Counted from the stretch's first letter, positions 42,426 through 51,486 are shown. The stretch is 64,000 bases of DNA from an uncultured Peptoniphilus sp. (GCF_943913915.1 NZ_CALUAA010000002.1:105510-169509), one strand, 5' to 3'. Notes: generated by a model from the letters alone, not told the origin. Numbers and translations are program-made.

Positions 42426-43331
42426 ATGAAAAGACGGTTTAAACTATTAGTGACACTAGTTATCTTGTTAGCTGGTTTAACAGCTTGTAGTGGAAATGGT
42501 GGTAACAATGTAGATAAAGATTCAAATGAAAGTGCCTCTAAAGAAAAATTAGTTGTTGCTCTTTTACCTGATGAATCGCCTTCAACTGTTATTAAAAATA
42601 ACGAACCATTGAAAGACTATTTAGAAAAAAAGCTGAATAAAGAAATAGAACTTGTTGTTACTACTGACTACTCATCAATGATTGAGTCTATGCGTAAGAA
42701 ACATATAGATATAGGATATTTTGGCCCTTTATCTTATGTCTTGCTTAATAATAAAATGGATGATGTATACCCATTTGCTGCAAAATTGGACCAAGGAAAG
42801 CCTAGTTACCATGCAGTAATAATTGCAGGATCTAATTCTGGAATCAATTCACTCCAAGATATAAAAGGCAAAACAATGGCTTTTGGTGATACTGCATCCA
42901 CTTCCAGCCATTTGATTCCAAAGGAAATGTTAAAAACCCAAGCGAACTTGGAATCTGGCAAGGACTATGAAGAGCAATTTGTAGGTGCTCATGATGCCGT
43001 AGCGATGGCGGTTCAAAATGGGAATGCTGATGCAGGTGGATTGAGCAAACCAATTTTAGACTCTCTAATTAAGGAAGGGATTATAGATTCATCAAAGGTT
43101 AAAGAAATTCAATTATCAAAAGCCTATCCGAATTATCCGTGGGCAATGTCATCTTCTTTGCCAAAGGATTTGCAAGAAGAGATAAAAGAAGCATTTTATG
43201 ACTTGGATGACCCTAAAATATTGAAAGTATTAGATGCTGAAGGATTTGCCCCGGTTGAAGATAAAGATTATGATGTGATTCGAAATATGGTGGATATCCT
43301 AGGTGTCGACCTTGAAGAGATGCAGAAATGA
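42426..43331 (+). CDS. ptxB: Phosphite/phosphonate-binding lipoprotein (PtxB/PhnD-like)
   Basis: 301 residues with a lipoprotein signal peptide; the lipobox LTAC places the lipidated Cys at 21. The mature part is a PhnD-type periplasmic-binding fold, with LLPDESPSTVIKNNEPLKDYLEKKL, YGxDS-like motif IDIGYFGPLSYVL, and GKTMAFGDTASTSSHLIP. PhnD relatives bind phosphonates, phosphite or hypophosphite through the last motif (usually S-T-S). Its stop overlaps the start of the permease gene by 4 bp. Confidence 0.87.
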   Translation: MKRRFKLLVTLVILLAGLTACSGNGGNNVDKDSNESASKEKLVVALLPDESPSTVIKNNEPLKDYLEKKLNKEIELVVTTDYSSMIESMRKKHIDIGYFGPLSYVLLNNKMDDVYPFAAKLDQGKPSYHAVIIAGSNSGINSLQDIKGKTMAFGDTASTSSHLIPKEMLKTQANLESGKDYEEQFVGAHDAVAMAVQNGNADAGGLSKPILDSLIKEGIIDSSKVKEIQLSKAYPNYPWAMSSSLPKDLQEEIKEAFYDLDDPKILKVLDAEGFAPVEDKDYDVIRNMVDILGVDLEEMQK

Positions 43332-44137
43332 TGACTAAACAAAGAGGAAACTCAAATCATTCTATAATTTTATGGAAATGTATTTTCGTTATAGGATTTA
43401 TTTTAATTATCGGATCTTTTTTGTACACTTTATGGGTAAGTTGGGACAAATTTTTAGAAGGTAATATGGTTGCCAATCTTTTGCAGATCGTTAGTGAAAT
43501 GATTCCTCCGAACTTATCTGTCATCATGACTCTTGGAGAACCGATTTTAGAGACTACAGCTATGAGTGTAATGGCAACACTATTGAGCATTTTAATTTCT
43601 TTTCCCTTAAGTTTTTTAGCGGCAAGTAATGTAACAAGTAATGCCGTAATTAGAGGTACTATTCGGGCATTATTTGGTGCTTTAAGAACTATACCAGAAT
43701 TAATTATGGGCGTTATTTTTGTGGCAGCTGTTGGATTTGGAATACTTCCAGGAATATTAGCATTAGGTTTTCACTCTATTGGAATGTTGGGGAAATTTTA
43801 TGCTGAAGCTATAGAAAAAGTGGATGAAGGTCTAAATGAAGCTGTGGTTGCTTCAGGAGGCTCGACCTTTCATATGATAATCTTTAGCGTCATCCCACAA
43901 ATTATTAGTCATGTTGTGGACTACTCCTTATATAGATGGGAGTATAATTTCCGTGCCTCAACGGTGGTTGGCTTAATCGGTGCCGGTGGTTTAGGTTTTC
44001 ATCTAATAGCTTCTCTGCGAATAATGCAATATAGAGATGTATTCGCTATTCTTCTTGTGATTTTCATACTGGTACAAATGGTGGATAAGTTTGGTAGCTT
44101 GATACGCAGCCAATTGATTGGAGGTAATGAGGATTGA
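43328..44137 (+). CDS. ptxC: Phosphite/phosphonate ABC transporter permease (PtxC/PhnE-like)
   Basis: 269 residues, about six transmembrane segments, with the EAA-like loop EAIEKVDEGLNEAVVASGGS and the PhnE-type end FRASTVVGLIGAGGLG. It would pair with the adjacent ATPase and binding protein. The gene overlaps both neighbours by 4 bp (ATGA, TTGA), a tightly coupled arrangement. Confidence 0.88.
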   Translation: MMTKQRGNSNHSIILWKCIFVIGFILIIGSFLYTLWVSWDKFLEGNMVANLLQIVSEMIPPNLSVIMTLGEPILETTAMSVMATLLSILISFPLSFLAASNVTSNAVIRGTIRALFGALRTIPELIMGVIFVAAVGFGILPGILALGFHSIGMLGKFYAEAIEKVDEGLNEAVVASGGSTFHMIIFSVIPQIISHVVDYSLYRWEYNFRASTVVGLIGAGGLGFHLIASLRIMQYRDVFAILLVIFILVQMVDKFGSLIRSQLIGGNED

Positions 44138-45129
44138 ACGTTGAAAAACCCATTGTATTTGTTCCTCAATGGATGCCTAAAAATGGAATAGATTATATTA
44201 AACGTTATTGCCAATTAAAATACAACCCAAAAAAAAATATCACTACGAAAAAAGAATTTATAGAAGGGGCTAGAGATGCGGATGGCTGCGTCGTTTTTGT
44301 CTCAAACTTTATAGACGCTGAAGTACTGGAATATTGTCCAAATATTCGCGTGATAAGTAGCTTTGGAAAAGGTTATGATAATATTGATTTAGAAGCTTGT
44401 GCAGCAAAAAATGTATGCGTTACAATCAATAAATCGACCTTAACTGAATCAACTGCTGATATGGCATTGGGACTTATCTTGTCGTTATGCAGGAAGATTG
44501 TCCCAGCGGATGCACATATCCGTGATGGTAATTTTAAGGGATGGCATCCACAAAATTTCTTGGGAAAGGAATTTCATCATTCCGTTTTGGGGATTATTGG
44601 ACTAGGAGCGATCGGGCAAGCTATCGCTATAAGAGCTAAAGCATTTCATGTAAAAGGGCAATATTTTGATATAGTACAAAATAAGGAGTTTGAAAAACTC
44701 TATGGATATACCTTTAAATCTAGTCTTGAAGATCTTTTGTCTACTAGTGATTTTATTGTTATTGCTACTAACTATAACAAATCAAGTTATAGGTTGTTGA
44801 ATAAAGATAATATTAAATTCGTTAAAAAGGGATGTATGATTGTTAATATATCACGAGGATCTACAGTGGATGAATTAGCTATCGGCGAGGCATTGGAAGA
44901 AGGGTTTTTAGGGGGATATGCCTCAGATGTATTTTCATTTGAGGATAAGTTTACTCCTAAGAAAACTGATTATATTCCCAATAGTTTGTTGAAGTCTGTA
45001 CAGAATACTGTTTTTAGTCCTCATCTTGGAACTGGCACTGTTGAAGCTAGAAAAATATTGGCTCAGGATACTGCAATTCAGCTAGTTGATGCTTTATATA
45101 GTGGAAATGCTGATGGACGAATCATCTGA
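44134..45129 (+). CDS. ptxD: Probable phosphite dehydrogenase (PtxD-like)
   Basis: 331-residue D-2-hydroxyacid dehydrogenase-family enzyme. The residues used by Pseudomonas PtxD are present with near-constant offset: Lys79 (FGKGYDNID; PtxD Lys76), Trp137 (GWHPQ), Arg241 (SRGSTVDE; Arg237), Glu270 (SDVFSFED; Glu266) and His297 (FSPHLG; His292). The dinucleotide loop is GLGAIGQ (156-162), with Asp179 following as expected for NAD use. LGGYASDVF plus an ED loop is typical of PtxD and unlike SerA. The start is TTG overlapping the permease stop. With the upstream transporter this predicts uptake and oxidation of phosphite to phosphate; a different 2-hydroxyacid substrate is the alternative. Confidence 0.82.
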   Translation: MNVEKPIVFVPQWMPKNGIDYIKRYCQLKYNPKKNITTKKEFIEGARDADGCVVFVSNFIDAEVLEYCPNIRVISSFGKGYDNIDLEACAAKNVCVTINKSTLTESTADMALGLILSLCRKIVPADAHIRDGNFKGWHPQNFLGKEFHHSVLGIIGLGAIGQAIAIRAKAFHVKGQYFDIVQNKEFEKLYGYTFKSSLEDLLSTSDFIVIATNYNKSSYRLLNKDNIKFVKKGCMIVNISRGSTVDELAIGEALEEGFLGGYASDVFSFEDKFTPKKTDYIPNSLLKSVQNTVFSPHLGTGTVEARKILAQDTAIQLVDALYSGNADGRII

Positions 45130-45177
45130 AAGAAATGCTATTGGAAGATTTTTTACCTTAATGATATATATTTCTTT

Positions 45178-45237
45178 AACATTCAATCCGTGGCGCAGCT
45201 CTATTTGCACTGCTTTAAGGATTGAATGTTTGTTTTT
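45178..45237 (+). terminator. Terminator of the ptx operon
   Basis: AACATTCAATCC/GGATTGAATGTT is a perfect 12-bp stem around a 29-nt loop, followed by TTGTTTTT. Confidence 0.8.
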
Positions 45238-45680
45238 AGAAAAGGTGGTTTGCATATATTTTCCACTCGATTTTCTGGAAAGAGTTTTGATTATATGGAT
45301 TTTGTAATTGTAACCATGTTTTGAGAAATCATGAAAATAAAGCACTGAAACTAGTGCGACATAGATAATTAAACAATTAGTTTACTTGATTTTGTATATC
45401 ACAGACCCCGCACAAACACTCCCCATTTTCACAGCTGACATGCTACAGACGTCTATTTTAAGCTATTTGATGCGACATGATTACTAGGTTCAAATCCTGT
45501 CACCTAGACTAAAATCAAGGAATGGCTGATTGCAGTAACATGCAATTCAGCCACCTTTTCATGTCCGATATTACTAGTTGTCTTTACACATGATTTATTT
45601 TCTTAGTGGTTGCACACTGATTACACACTACGAGATGAAAATGGCTATTTCATGCGATTTAAATGCCTATATTCTTGATC
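45238..45680. other. Right-hand non-coding end of the island
   Basis: No gene is visible. It contains GACGTCTATTTTAAGCTATTTGATG (from 45448), which resembles the sequence just inside the left end (39990-40009) and may be a recombinase arm site. It also holds a tRNA 3'-end-like piece (45484-45512) followed by the hairpin GGCTGATTGCA/TGCAATTCAGCC (45525-45552), which resembles the terminator after tRNA-Val at 57246. Confidence 0.5.
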
Positions 45681-45696
45681 CCCGCCGTCTCCACCA
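45681..45696 (+). repeat. Right att copy (tmRNA 3' end duplicate)
   Basis: CCCGCCGTCTCCACCA, an exact copy of the final 16 bases of ssrA, with no tmRNA body attached. Confidence 0.88.
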
Positions 45697-45736
45697 AAAA
45701 AGCCGGATTGCAAAAGCAGTCCGGCTTTTTTATGCT
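45697..45736 (+). terminator. Terminator beyond the right att site, probably the original ssrA terminator
   Basis: AAAGCCGGA/TCCGGCTTT stem with a 12-nt loop followed by T-run, starting directly after the duplicated CCA. Confidence 0.85.
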
Positions 45737-45820
45737 CCAAAACGTGGCGTGAAGTTTTTAGTATAGGGTTCTTAAATTAAAAAACCCGATTAATCGAGAA
45801 AAAGAAAGGAGATTTCACAT

Positions 45821-45937
45821 TGTAATTTGCGAAAACGGCCCTTTTCGAAAATTACAGACGCGGTTGAGGGCCTCTATTTTCAAAAAAGTGTCATTTTCGA
45901 AAAATACAATGGTATAATTAAACCGATTCGAAATACA
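45821..45937 (+). promoter_or_regulatory. Promoter and four-copy operator-like motif of the Fic gene
   Basis: An extended -10, TGGTATAAT (TATAAT at 45913-45918), precedes the Fic gene. Around it are four versions of TTTTCGAAAnTACA. Two face each other as an almost perfect inverted repeat (45821-45835 and 45842-45856), one ends 4 bp upstream of the -10 (45894-45908), and a shorter one lies just downstream (45926-45937). The layout suggests binding sites for a dimeric repressor. Confidence 0.65.
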
Positions 45938-45963
45938 AGTCCGGCTGTACGGGAGGTGATTTT

Positions 45964-47187
45964 ATGATGTATTTACACAAGCTATTTTATGCCGATAGAA
46001 AGAATTTTGATGCGATTTATAAAAGTCGTTTTAATTTTGAAGAGACACTCAGAACCAATCTGTATATAAGGCCCTATGGTCACGATGAAACCTACCAACT
46101 TTATTACGTATATAATCGCGATACGGCAAACTACATCGATCGTATTCGCCAAAACGATACAATCTTAAATGACCTGCAAAGTAAATTACCCGTCGTCGCA
46201 CAGAGGGCATTTTTAATCGAGATCATTTCCGCCGAACTCCAAAGCACCAACGAGCTCGAGGGTGTCCGCTCCAGTAAAGATGAAATCGTGGAAACCACAC
46301 GTAAGCTCGTCACATCCGGCCATAGTGGGAACGACCGCTTTTCAAGTATGATCAACTCTTATTTTTTACTGAAAGACTCTCTGAAAACACCAAAAGATCT
46401 AAAGGACATTCGAAAGATTTACGATGAAATAACGAAGGGAGAGATCAAGGAATCGGACAGGCCGGACGGAAAGTATTTTAGAAAAGATGCAGTATACGTC
46501 CAAAAAATGAATGCGGTGGACGGCGAGGTCATCCATAGAGGTATCCTCGGCGAAGAAGAAATCGAAAGAGAAGTACTCCGGCTCCTCGGCTTTATATCCG
46601 ATGAAAGCATTGATTTATTGCTGAGAATCGCCATCGCTCACTATTACTTCGGCTACATTCATCCGTTTTACGACGGTAACGGTCGCGTCAGCCGATTTAT
46701 CGGTAGCCTCTATTTGATCGAAAAATATAATTATTTGACGGCCATGTCCTTGGCGCGGGGTTCCTGGATAAAGAAGAGGGATTACTACAAGGCATTCAGC
46801 ATAACGAATCTGTCACATAGTCGGGGAGAGATGAATTACTTCATCGATTCTTTTTTTAAACTGCTCATTGCCGGGCAAGAGGATATTATCGATTACATTA
46901 ATCGAAATCTGGACAAGTTAAATCGTGCGGAAGTGTGCATAAAAGAAGAAAGTGAATTAAACACGGAATTCAAGAGGAGTGTCGTATTAATTCTGGCTCA
47001 AAACTATCACTTCGATTATAATTCAGGCATCGAGCGTAGAGAACTCATCGATTTTTTCAATGAAGATATCAGCGAATACAAAGCGACTCAGGAACTTGAA
47101 GAATTAGAAGAAAGCGACTATATAAAAAGAATCAAGAGTCGGCCCATTACCTATATTTTAGACGAGACTTTTATTCATAAACTGTAA
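45964..47187 (+). CDS. Fic-family AMPylating protein with N-terminal inhibitory helix
   Basis: 407 residues. The Fic core motif HPFYDGNGRVSR is complete (catalytic His233, Arg241 and Arg244). The inhibitory motif TNELEG (Thr95 to Gly100) matches the (S/T)xxxE(G/N) rule with its glutamate at 99, so activity is likely autoinhibited (class II). A C-terminal winged-helix-like part (about 325-405) may bind DNA. Fic proteins transfer AMP or other nucleotides to proteins; the target is unknown. It is just outside the island and preceded by repeated operator-like motifs, with start ATGATG behind GGGAGGTG. Confidence 0.9.
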   Translation: MMYLHKLFYADRKNFDAIYKSRFNFEETLRTNLYIRPYGHDETYQLYYVYNRDTANYIDRIRQNDTILNDLQSKLPVVAQRAFLIEIISAELQSTNELEGVRSSKDEIVETTRKLVTSGHSGNDRFSSMINSYFLLKDSLKTPKDLKDIRKIYDEITKGEIKESDRPDGKYFRKDAVYVQKMNAVDGEVIHRGILGEEEIEREVLRLLGFISDESIDLLLRIAIAHYYFGYIHPFYDGNGRVSRFIGSLYLIEKYNYLTAMSLARGSWIKKRDYYKAFSITNLSHSRGEMNYFIDSFFKLLIAGQEDIIDYINRNLDKLNRAEVCIKEESELNTEFKRSVVLILAQNYHFDYNSGIERRELIDFFNEDISEYKATQELEELEESDYIKRIKSRPITYILDETFIHKL

Positions 47188-47204
47188 TACAACAGTTCCG
47201 TCGC

Positions 47205-47227
47205 AACCACCTTCGGGTGGTTTTTTT
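47205..47227 (+). terminator. Terminator of the Fic gene
   Basis: AACCACC/GGTGGTT with TTCG loop and T7. Confidence 0.92.
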
Positions 47228-47250
47228 ATTTTCTTCTTGGATTTTTACAT

Positions 47251-47277
47251 AAAAAGGGAGTGCAGAGTGTACTCCCT
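47251..47277 (-). terminator. Terminator of the SLH surface-protein gene
   Basis: On the minus strand AGGGAGT/ACTCCCT with a 9-nt loop followed by TTTTTA. Confidence 0.8.
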
Positions 47278-47283
47278 AAATGT

Positions 47284-50200
47284 TTATTTAAAAGTAACTG
47301 CGGCGAGAATATCGTCGTAAGCCCAATGATCTTTCTTCACGTCGACGAAGGGATTCGCGGCGTGGGAAGCGGGGGCAATCTTAAAGGCGCGGTTCATCAT
47401 GGCCACCGATTCGGCTCGCGTAATCTGAGACTCGGGGCGGAAGGTATTATCTTCATAACCCATGACGATGTTTTGAGCATAGGCTTTGTCGATTGCCTTC
47501 TTCGCCCAGCTATTTGCCGTATCCGTAAAGGGATTGGCGGCGGATTTTTCGCTTAAGAAAGAAGAAAGGAGCTGAGCAAACTCGGCGCGGGTAATGGGTT
47601 GATCGGGCTTAAAGGATCTGTCGGGATATCCCTTCATATAGCCTGCCTTGACGACGGCATTGACCGCCCCGTTATACCATCCGTCGGCGTCCGTAAAAGC
47701 GGGCCTTGAAGTGTCCGTTACCGGCAATTTATTAAGTCTCGCTAAAATAGATGCGGCCTCTGCGCGTGTCATGGACTTGGCCGGGCGGAAGGTATTGTCG
47801 GGATAGCCGGAAATATAGCCCGTTCGAGGAGCGGACTCGGATTCCGGTTTCGTCGTTTCCTTAATCGGTGCCACCGGGGTAAGGACGTAATATCCGTCAT
47901 CACTTGGAGTCGACGGCCCTACAGGATTTACAGGCTTTTCCGGATAAGACGGTTGAGTGGGTTCAGTCGGCTGCGTGGGTTCGGTCGGGTGTGCGGGTTC
48001 CTCTACTTTTCCGTAAACTAACACGATCTCGCCTTTGCCGTTTATAAGTTGTTCAACAGTTTTGCCGTCATAGTAGGCGGGTCCATAATGATTGGAGCCG
48101 GTCTTACCTTGGACAATTTCATCGGTATCGGCAACCTTGTAGCCTTCGAACTCTTTATTGAAGCCGTCCTTGTCTCTTAAGGGCAAGAGCTTTTGAAGAT
48201 CACAGGGTTGCAGGTGCTTGTATGCTTTGACCTTTTCTGCGGGCACGATATCTTTGCCATCTTTGTCTATGTGGCGGACGGTAACGTCGGTAAGGAGCGA
48301 TTTCAGATCCTTCTTCGAATCTTCGTTGTCGAAACGAACATTCGCGGTAACGGTGATTTCGCTGTCGAAGTTCACGCCGTCGGGGGCGACTTCATACTTA
48401 AAGACAGTACCTTTATCGGCGTCGTCCCAATTGTCCGGTTGATAGCCACGGGGGAGGATGACCTCCATCAGCATATTATTGCCCTTGCCCGTCATACCCG
48501 GTGTACCGCCGTGGATGCCGTCCAGCATGGTCATAAGAATTCGGGTGCCGCTATCTTGGGTGGCGTCGTAAATCGGGGACCAGTAGACGCCGTTTTTGTC
48601 GATGAGACGCAGGCGGGTGTGGTCGGCATTTAAATTGGCGCCGTAGATCCAGACTAAAGTCTTTTTCGATTCTTGTCCCGTAGGCAAATTGGTGTGGGTA
48701 ATGTCGCCTTCTTCCGCATTGCCGTAGGATTGAATTTGCATGAAGTCGATTTGCGGCGCATTTCCATCTGCATTTTCCGGTAGAACTGAGACTACCATGC
48801 GGCGGAAGCGATTTTGCATATTGGAAACTTCCGAAGAGAAATTCACCTTATCGGTAGAGACGAGGATGCTATAGCTTTCTACGCGATCCGAATTATTCTC
48901 AGGGGCGATAAAGGTAATGAATTTTTCGTTGGCGCTACCTGTAATTTCGGGAATAACGTTCAGTTCCGTTTTATCCTTATTATTTTCCAGAATCTTCACT
49001 TTTAAATCGTCGGGCAGATTGTAGCCAGTCAGCTTCAGGACGACCTTTCCGCCTGCGGACTCCAGCTTGTAGCCTTCGAGGAAGGTGGCGTCTTCAATAT
49101 AAGGGCCATCTTTTTGAATGCTGTATTCAAAAGCTTTGTTTTCTTTCTCTCTATTTTCCTTTTCATTAAAGAGCTTAAAGGTACGCGCGTCGACGACCAG
49201 TTTATATGTTTTGCTCCCGTCCTCAAATATCGGTTTATTAAATTTGATCTGCAAGGTATTGCCGTCGAAAGAGACTTTGTCGCTTTCGCTTATATTCACG
49301 GTTTCGCTTCCTGAGAGAATATGCACATTTTTCATAATGGCATTTGCGCGCGATTCTTCTACCGGTTCGTGGAAGTCGACGACGAGAGTGTCGTTGCCGA
49401 TAGTAAAGACCTTTTTAGGTGCCAGAGCTTCCGTTTCACGATTGGAGCCTTCCGAAGTTTGGTAAATGGCCTTTTCAACGAAGTTCGTGCCGTCGACAGA
49501 GGCCTTAAAGATAAATTTCGTGTCTTCGTTTACTTTCGGGAAGGTAAAAGAAGCGGATTGCATCTTACCGACACCTTCGAAACTGCCTTTCATGTAATCG
49601 GCGAGTCTTACTTCCGTTTCTACTCCGTTTTCAATTTTATATAGCTTCGTAACGAGGGTTACCTTGTCCAGATCCGTGCCCTTAATGGAGACGGTGGTAT
49701 CGCCACCTGCTAAGGGCAATTGGTCGTTGGTGGCGAAGATTTCACTAATACTTGCGTTCACGGCTTCTCCGGCATCTTGGGTAAAGGTGACCACCGGATC
49801 CTTTTGGAAGGCGGATTCGCTCCCCGTGGCGTTAAAGGTAATCTTGTAAACGACGGGAGAGGGAGTTTTATTTTCGGGGAAGGTGATGGAGACGGATTTC
49901 TTTGAGTTAGCTCCCGTTACCGTGTAAGGAAGAGTTACGTCCTTTCCGTTAGCTGTGAAATGCAGTTTCACATTGGCGGCATCGGTTTTTGGAGAGACGA
50001 TAAAATCAAAGGATTTGGATTCGCCCTTTGCTTTGACAGTGCCGTCAACGTTGGTGTTAATCATAATTTGAGATTGTTCCGAAACGGAAGGGGTCGTCGC
50101 TTTCTTGGCTACGGTAATGAAGGCAGTCTTTCCTTGTGCACCATTTGCCGTCTTGGCTTCTGCGGTGTAGACGACGTCTTTGTCTGTGTCGTTTTTCGGC

Positions 50201-51486
50201 AGGGCGAGTGTGAAGTTATGGTCGTCTTTTGCAACGGGCGCAAGGTTGGACACAGCTTTGCCGTCTTTCTTTACCGTCCATTGAATATCACTTGCCGTGG
50301 CATTTTCCGCTGTAACAGTTAAAGTGACATTGCCGCCGGCAGCGGGTAAGCTAATCGGATTTGCAGTTACACTTTTTACTGTTGGTGCAGTAGGTGTTGC
50401 CGGCTCATCTTCTGTCGTGACGACGACATTTCCTTTTTGGAATTTGGTTGTGTCGTTTTTCAGGAAAAACTTCAGGTTGTATTTTTGTTCGGCGGCCGAT
50501 GTATTTGCCGGAATGGTTAGAGTTGTTTTTAAGCCGTCCGACGTTTTTGTCCATGTCAGGGGAAAGTTTTTTACGCCTTCGCTTTTTACAAAAATAGAGG
50601 GCGTAATATCTGTAGGTTCTAAATTTTCGCCTTTGAGGGTCACGACTACATCGCCGCCGTTTTTAGAGAGTTTTTCATGATCTATAACGATGCCGGTTAA
50701 GGTCTTTTTGTTCGATGCGGCGGCAGACTTTGCCTTTACCGTAATGGTTACGGTTTGACTCGAGCCGTTTGCCGTTGAGAAAGTGGTGGTATAGACGATA
50801 TCCTTATCTTCCGGCACATCTGTGATCTGAGTCGACGCCATAAAACCATTAAGGGAGAGAAAATTCCACTTGATTTCGTCGGTGACTGCGCCGTCTTTCT
50901 TGGTGACGGCTTTTACAGCTTCACTCGATAGATTATCACCCGTAAAGTTTAATGTAATATACCGAGAAGGAGCATCAGGTTCCAAGACAAATTCGGTTTT
51001 ATTAACTCCCTTAATCGTAGGTTCAGACGTGTTCTTTGCCTTCACTGTAATGGTAATAACATTACGTGCATCGTATGTTTCGTCTGCTTTTTCCTTAATA
51101 TAGAACTTATAGACCACATCCTTGGTCGTGTCATTTTGCGGCAGATGACCGGAATATTCAATACCATCCATGGCTTGACCGTCTTGTGTATTGACTGAAT
51201 CAAATTTGAAGTCCGTAAGATTTACTTCATCTTTAAGTACGACGACGTCCATAGCGTCTGAATTGATGTTTTTCGAGTCATAGCGGAATTTGATGAAACC
51301 GCCATCCGAGGGCAACGTGCCTTCTTTTCCGTCTGTAACTGTCGGGTTCGGCGTTTCTAAAATCGTTTGGAATCTTGCCGTACCGCCCATTTCCGGCGCA
51401 GCACTCTGGGCAAAGACATTTGCCGTGGGAGCGGCGCTCGTGAGAAAGAGCAGTAGGGCCATAAGTAGGGCCACTGTTCGTTTCAT
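47284..51486 (-). CDS. Large SLH-domain surface protein
   Basis: 1400 residues. A signal peptide (about 1-27, ending VFAQSAA) leads into serial Ig-like beta modules of about 90-100 residues, recognisable by recurrent VVYT...TVTITVKAK endings. After these, around residues 1110-1200, comes a MucBP-like module (VTVRHIDKDGKDIV). A Pro/Glu/Thr-rich linker with repeated PTEPTQ follows. The C-terminus carries three SLH motifs, each with the TRAE core (SMTRAEAA, PITRAEFA, QITRAESV), which anchor proteins to secondary cell-wall polymer. It is a monocistronic exported protein, likely an adhesin or S-layer-associated protein; no enzyme domain was recognised. Confidence 0.92.
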   Translation of the reverse strand: MKRTVALLMALLLFLTSAAPTANVFAQSAAPEMGGTARFQTILETPNPTVTDGKEGTLPSDGGFIKFRYDSKNINSDAMDVVVLKDEVNLTDFKFDSVNTQDGQAMDGIEYSGHLPQNDTTKDVVYKFYIKEKADETYDARNVITITVKAKNTSEPTIKGVNKTEFVLEPDAPSRYITLNFTGDNLSSEAVKAVTKKDGAVTDEIKWNFLSLNGFMASTQITDVPEDKDIVYTTTFSTANGSSQTVTITVKAKSAAASNKKTLTGIVIDHEKLSKNGGDVVVTLKGENLEPTDITPSIFVKSEGVKNFPLTWTKTSDGLKTTLTIPANTSAAEQKYNLKFFLKNDTTKFQKGNVVVTTEDEPATPTAPTVKSVTANPISLPAAGGNVTLTVTAENATASDIQWTVKKDGKAVSNLAPVAKDDHNFTLALPKNDTDKDVVYTAEAKTANGAQGKTAFITVAKKATTPSVSEQSQIMINTNVDGTVKAKGESKSFDFIVSPKTDAANVKLHFTANGKDVTLPYTVTGANSKKSVSITFPENKTPSPVVYKITFNATGSESAFQKDPVVTFTQDAGEAVNASISEIFATNDQLPLAGGDTTVSIKGTDLDKVTLVTKLYKIENGVETEVRLADYMKGSFEGVGKMQSASFTFPKVNEDTKFIFKASVDGTNFVEKAIYQTSEGSNRETEALAPKKVFTIGNDTLVVDFHEPVEESRANAIMKNVHILSGSETVNISESDKVSFDGNTLQIKFNKPIFEDGSKTYKLVVDARTFKLFNEKENREKENKAFEYSIQKDGPYIEDATFLEGYKLESAGGKVVLKLTGYNLPDDLKVKILENNKDKTELNVIPEITGSANEKFITFIAPENNSDRVESYSILVSTDKVNFSSEVSNMQNRFRRMVVSVLPENADGNAPQIDFMQIQSYGNAEEGDITHTNLPTGQESKKTLVWIYGANLNADHTRLRLIDKNGVYWSPIYDATQDSGTRILMTMLDGIHGGTPGMTGKGNNMLMEVILPRGYQPDNWDDADKGTVFKYEVAPDGVNFDSEITVTANVRFDNEDSKKDLKSLLTDVTVRHIDKDGKDIVPAEKVKAYKHLQPCDLQKLLPLRDKDGFNKEFEGYKVADTDEIVQGKTGSNHYGPAYYDGKTVEQLINGKGEIVLVYGKVEEPAHPTEPTQPTEPTQPSYPEKPVNPVGPSTPSDDGYYVLTPVAPIKETTKPESESAPRTGYISGYPDNTFRPAKSMTRAEAASILARLNKLPVTDTSRPAFTDADGWYNGAVNAVVKAGYMKGYPDRSFKPDQPITRAEFAQLLSSFLSEKSAANPFTDTANSWAKKAIDKAYAQNIVMGYEDNTFRPESQITRAESVAMMNRAFKIAPASHAANPFVDVKKDHWAYDDILAAVTFK

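Larger units (their letters stand above)
39944..45696. mobile_element. Genomic island inserted at the 3' end of ssrA
   Basis: The last 16 bases of ssrA (CCCGCCGTCTCCACCA, 39944-39959) recur exactly at 45681-45696. In between lie a broken tyrosine recombinase remnant facing the tmRNA gene, a start-less ABC ATPase gene and an intact phosphite-type operon, all AT-rich relative to the flanks. Just beyond the distal copy is an intrinsic terminator that fits as the former ssrA terminator. The island is about 5.7 kb and cannot excise by itself, since its integrase is ruined. Confidence 0.85.

Noticed and set aside
44134..45129. D-3-phosphoglycerate dehydrogenase (SerA)
   Set aside because: It lacks a C-terminal ACT domain and keeps PtxD-type residues and the GGYAxDVF plus ED loop. 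It is translationally coupled to a PhnCDE-type transporter.
39960..45680. Prophage
   Set aside because: Apart from an integrase remnant there are no phage structural, replication or lysis genes. The cargo is metabolic.
48193..48633. A 146-codon rightward open frame
   Set aside because: It lies wholly antisense within the SLH protein gene, without a start signal, and has low-complexity composition.
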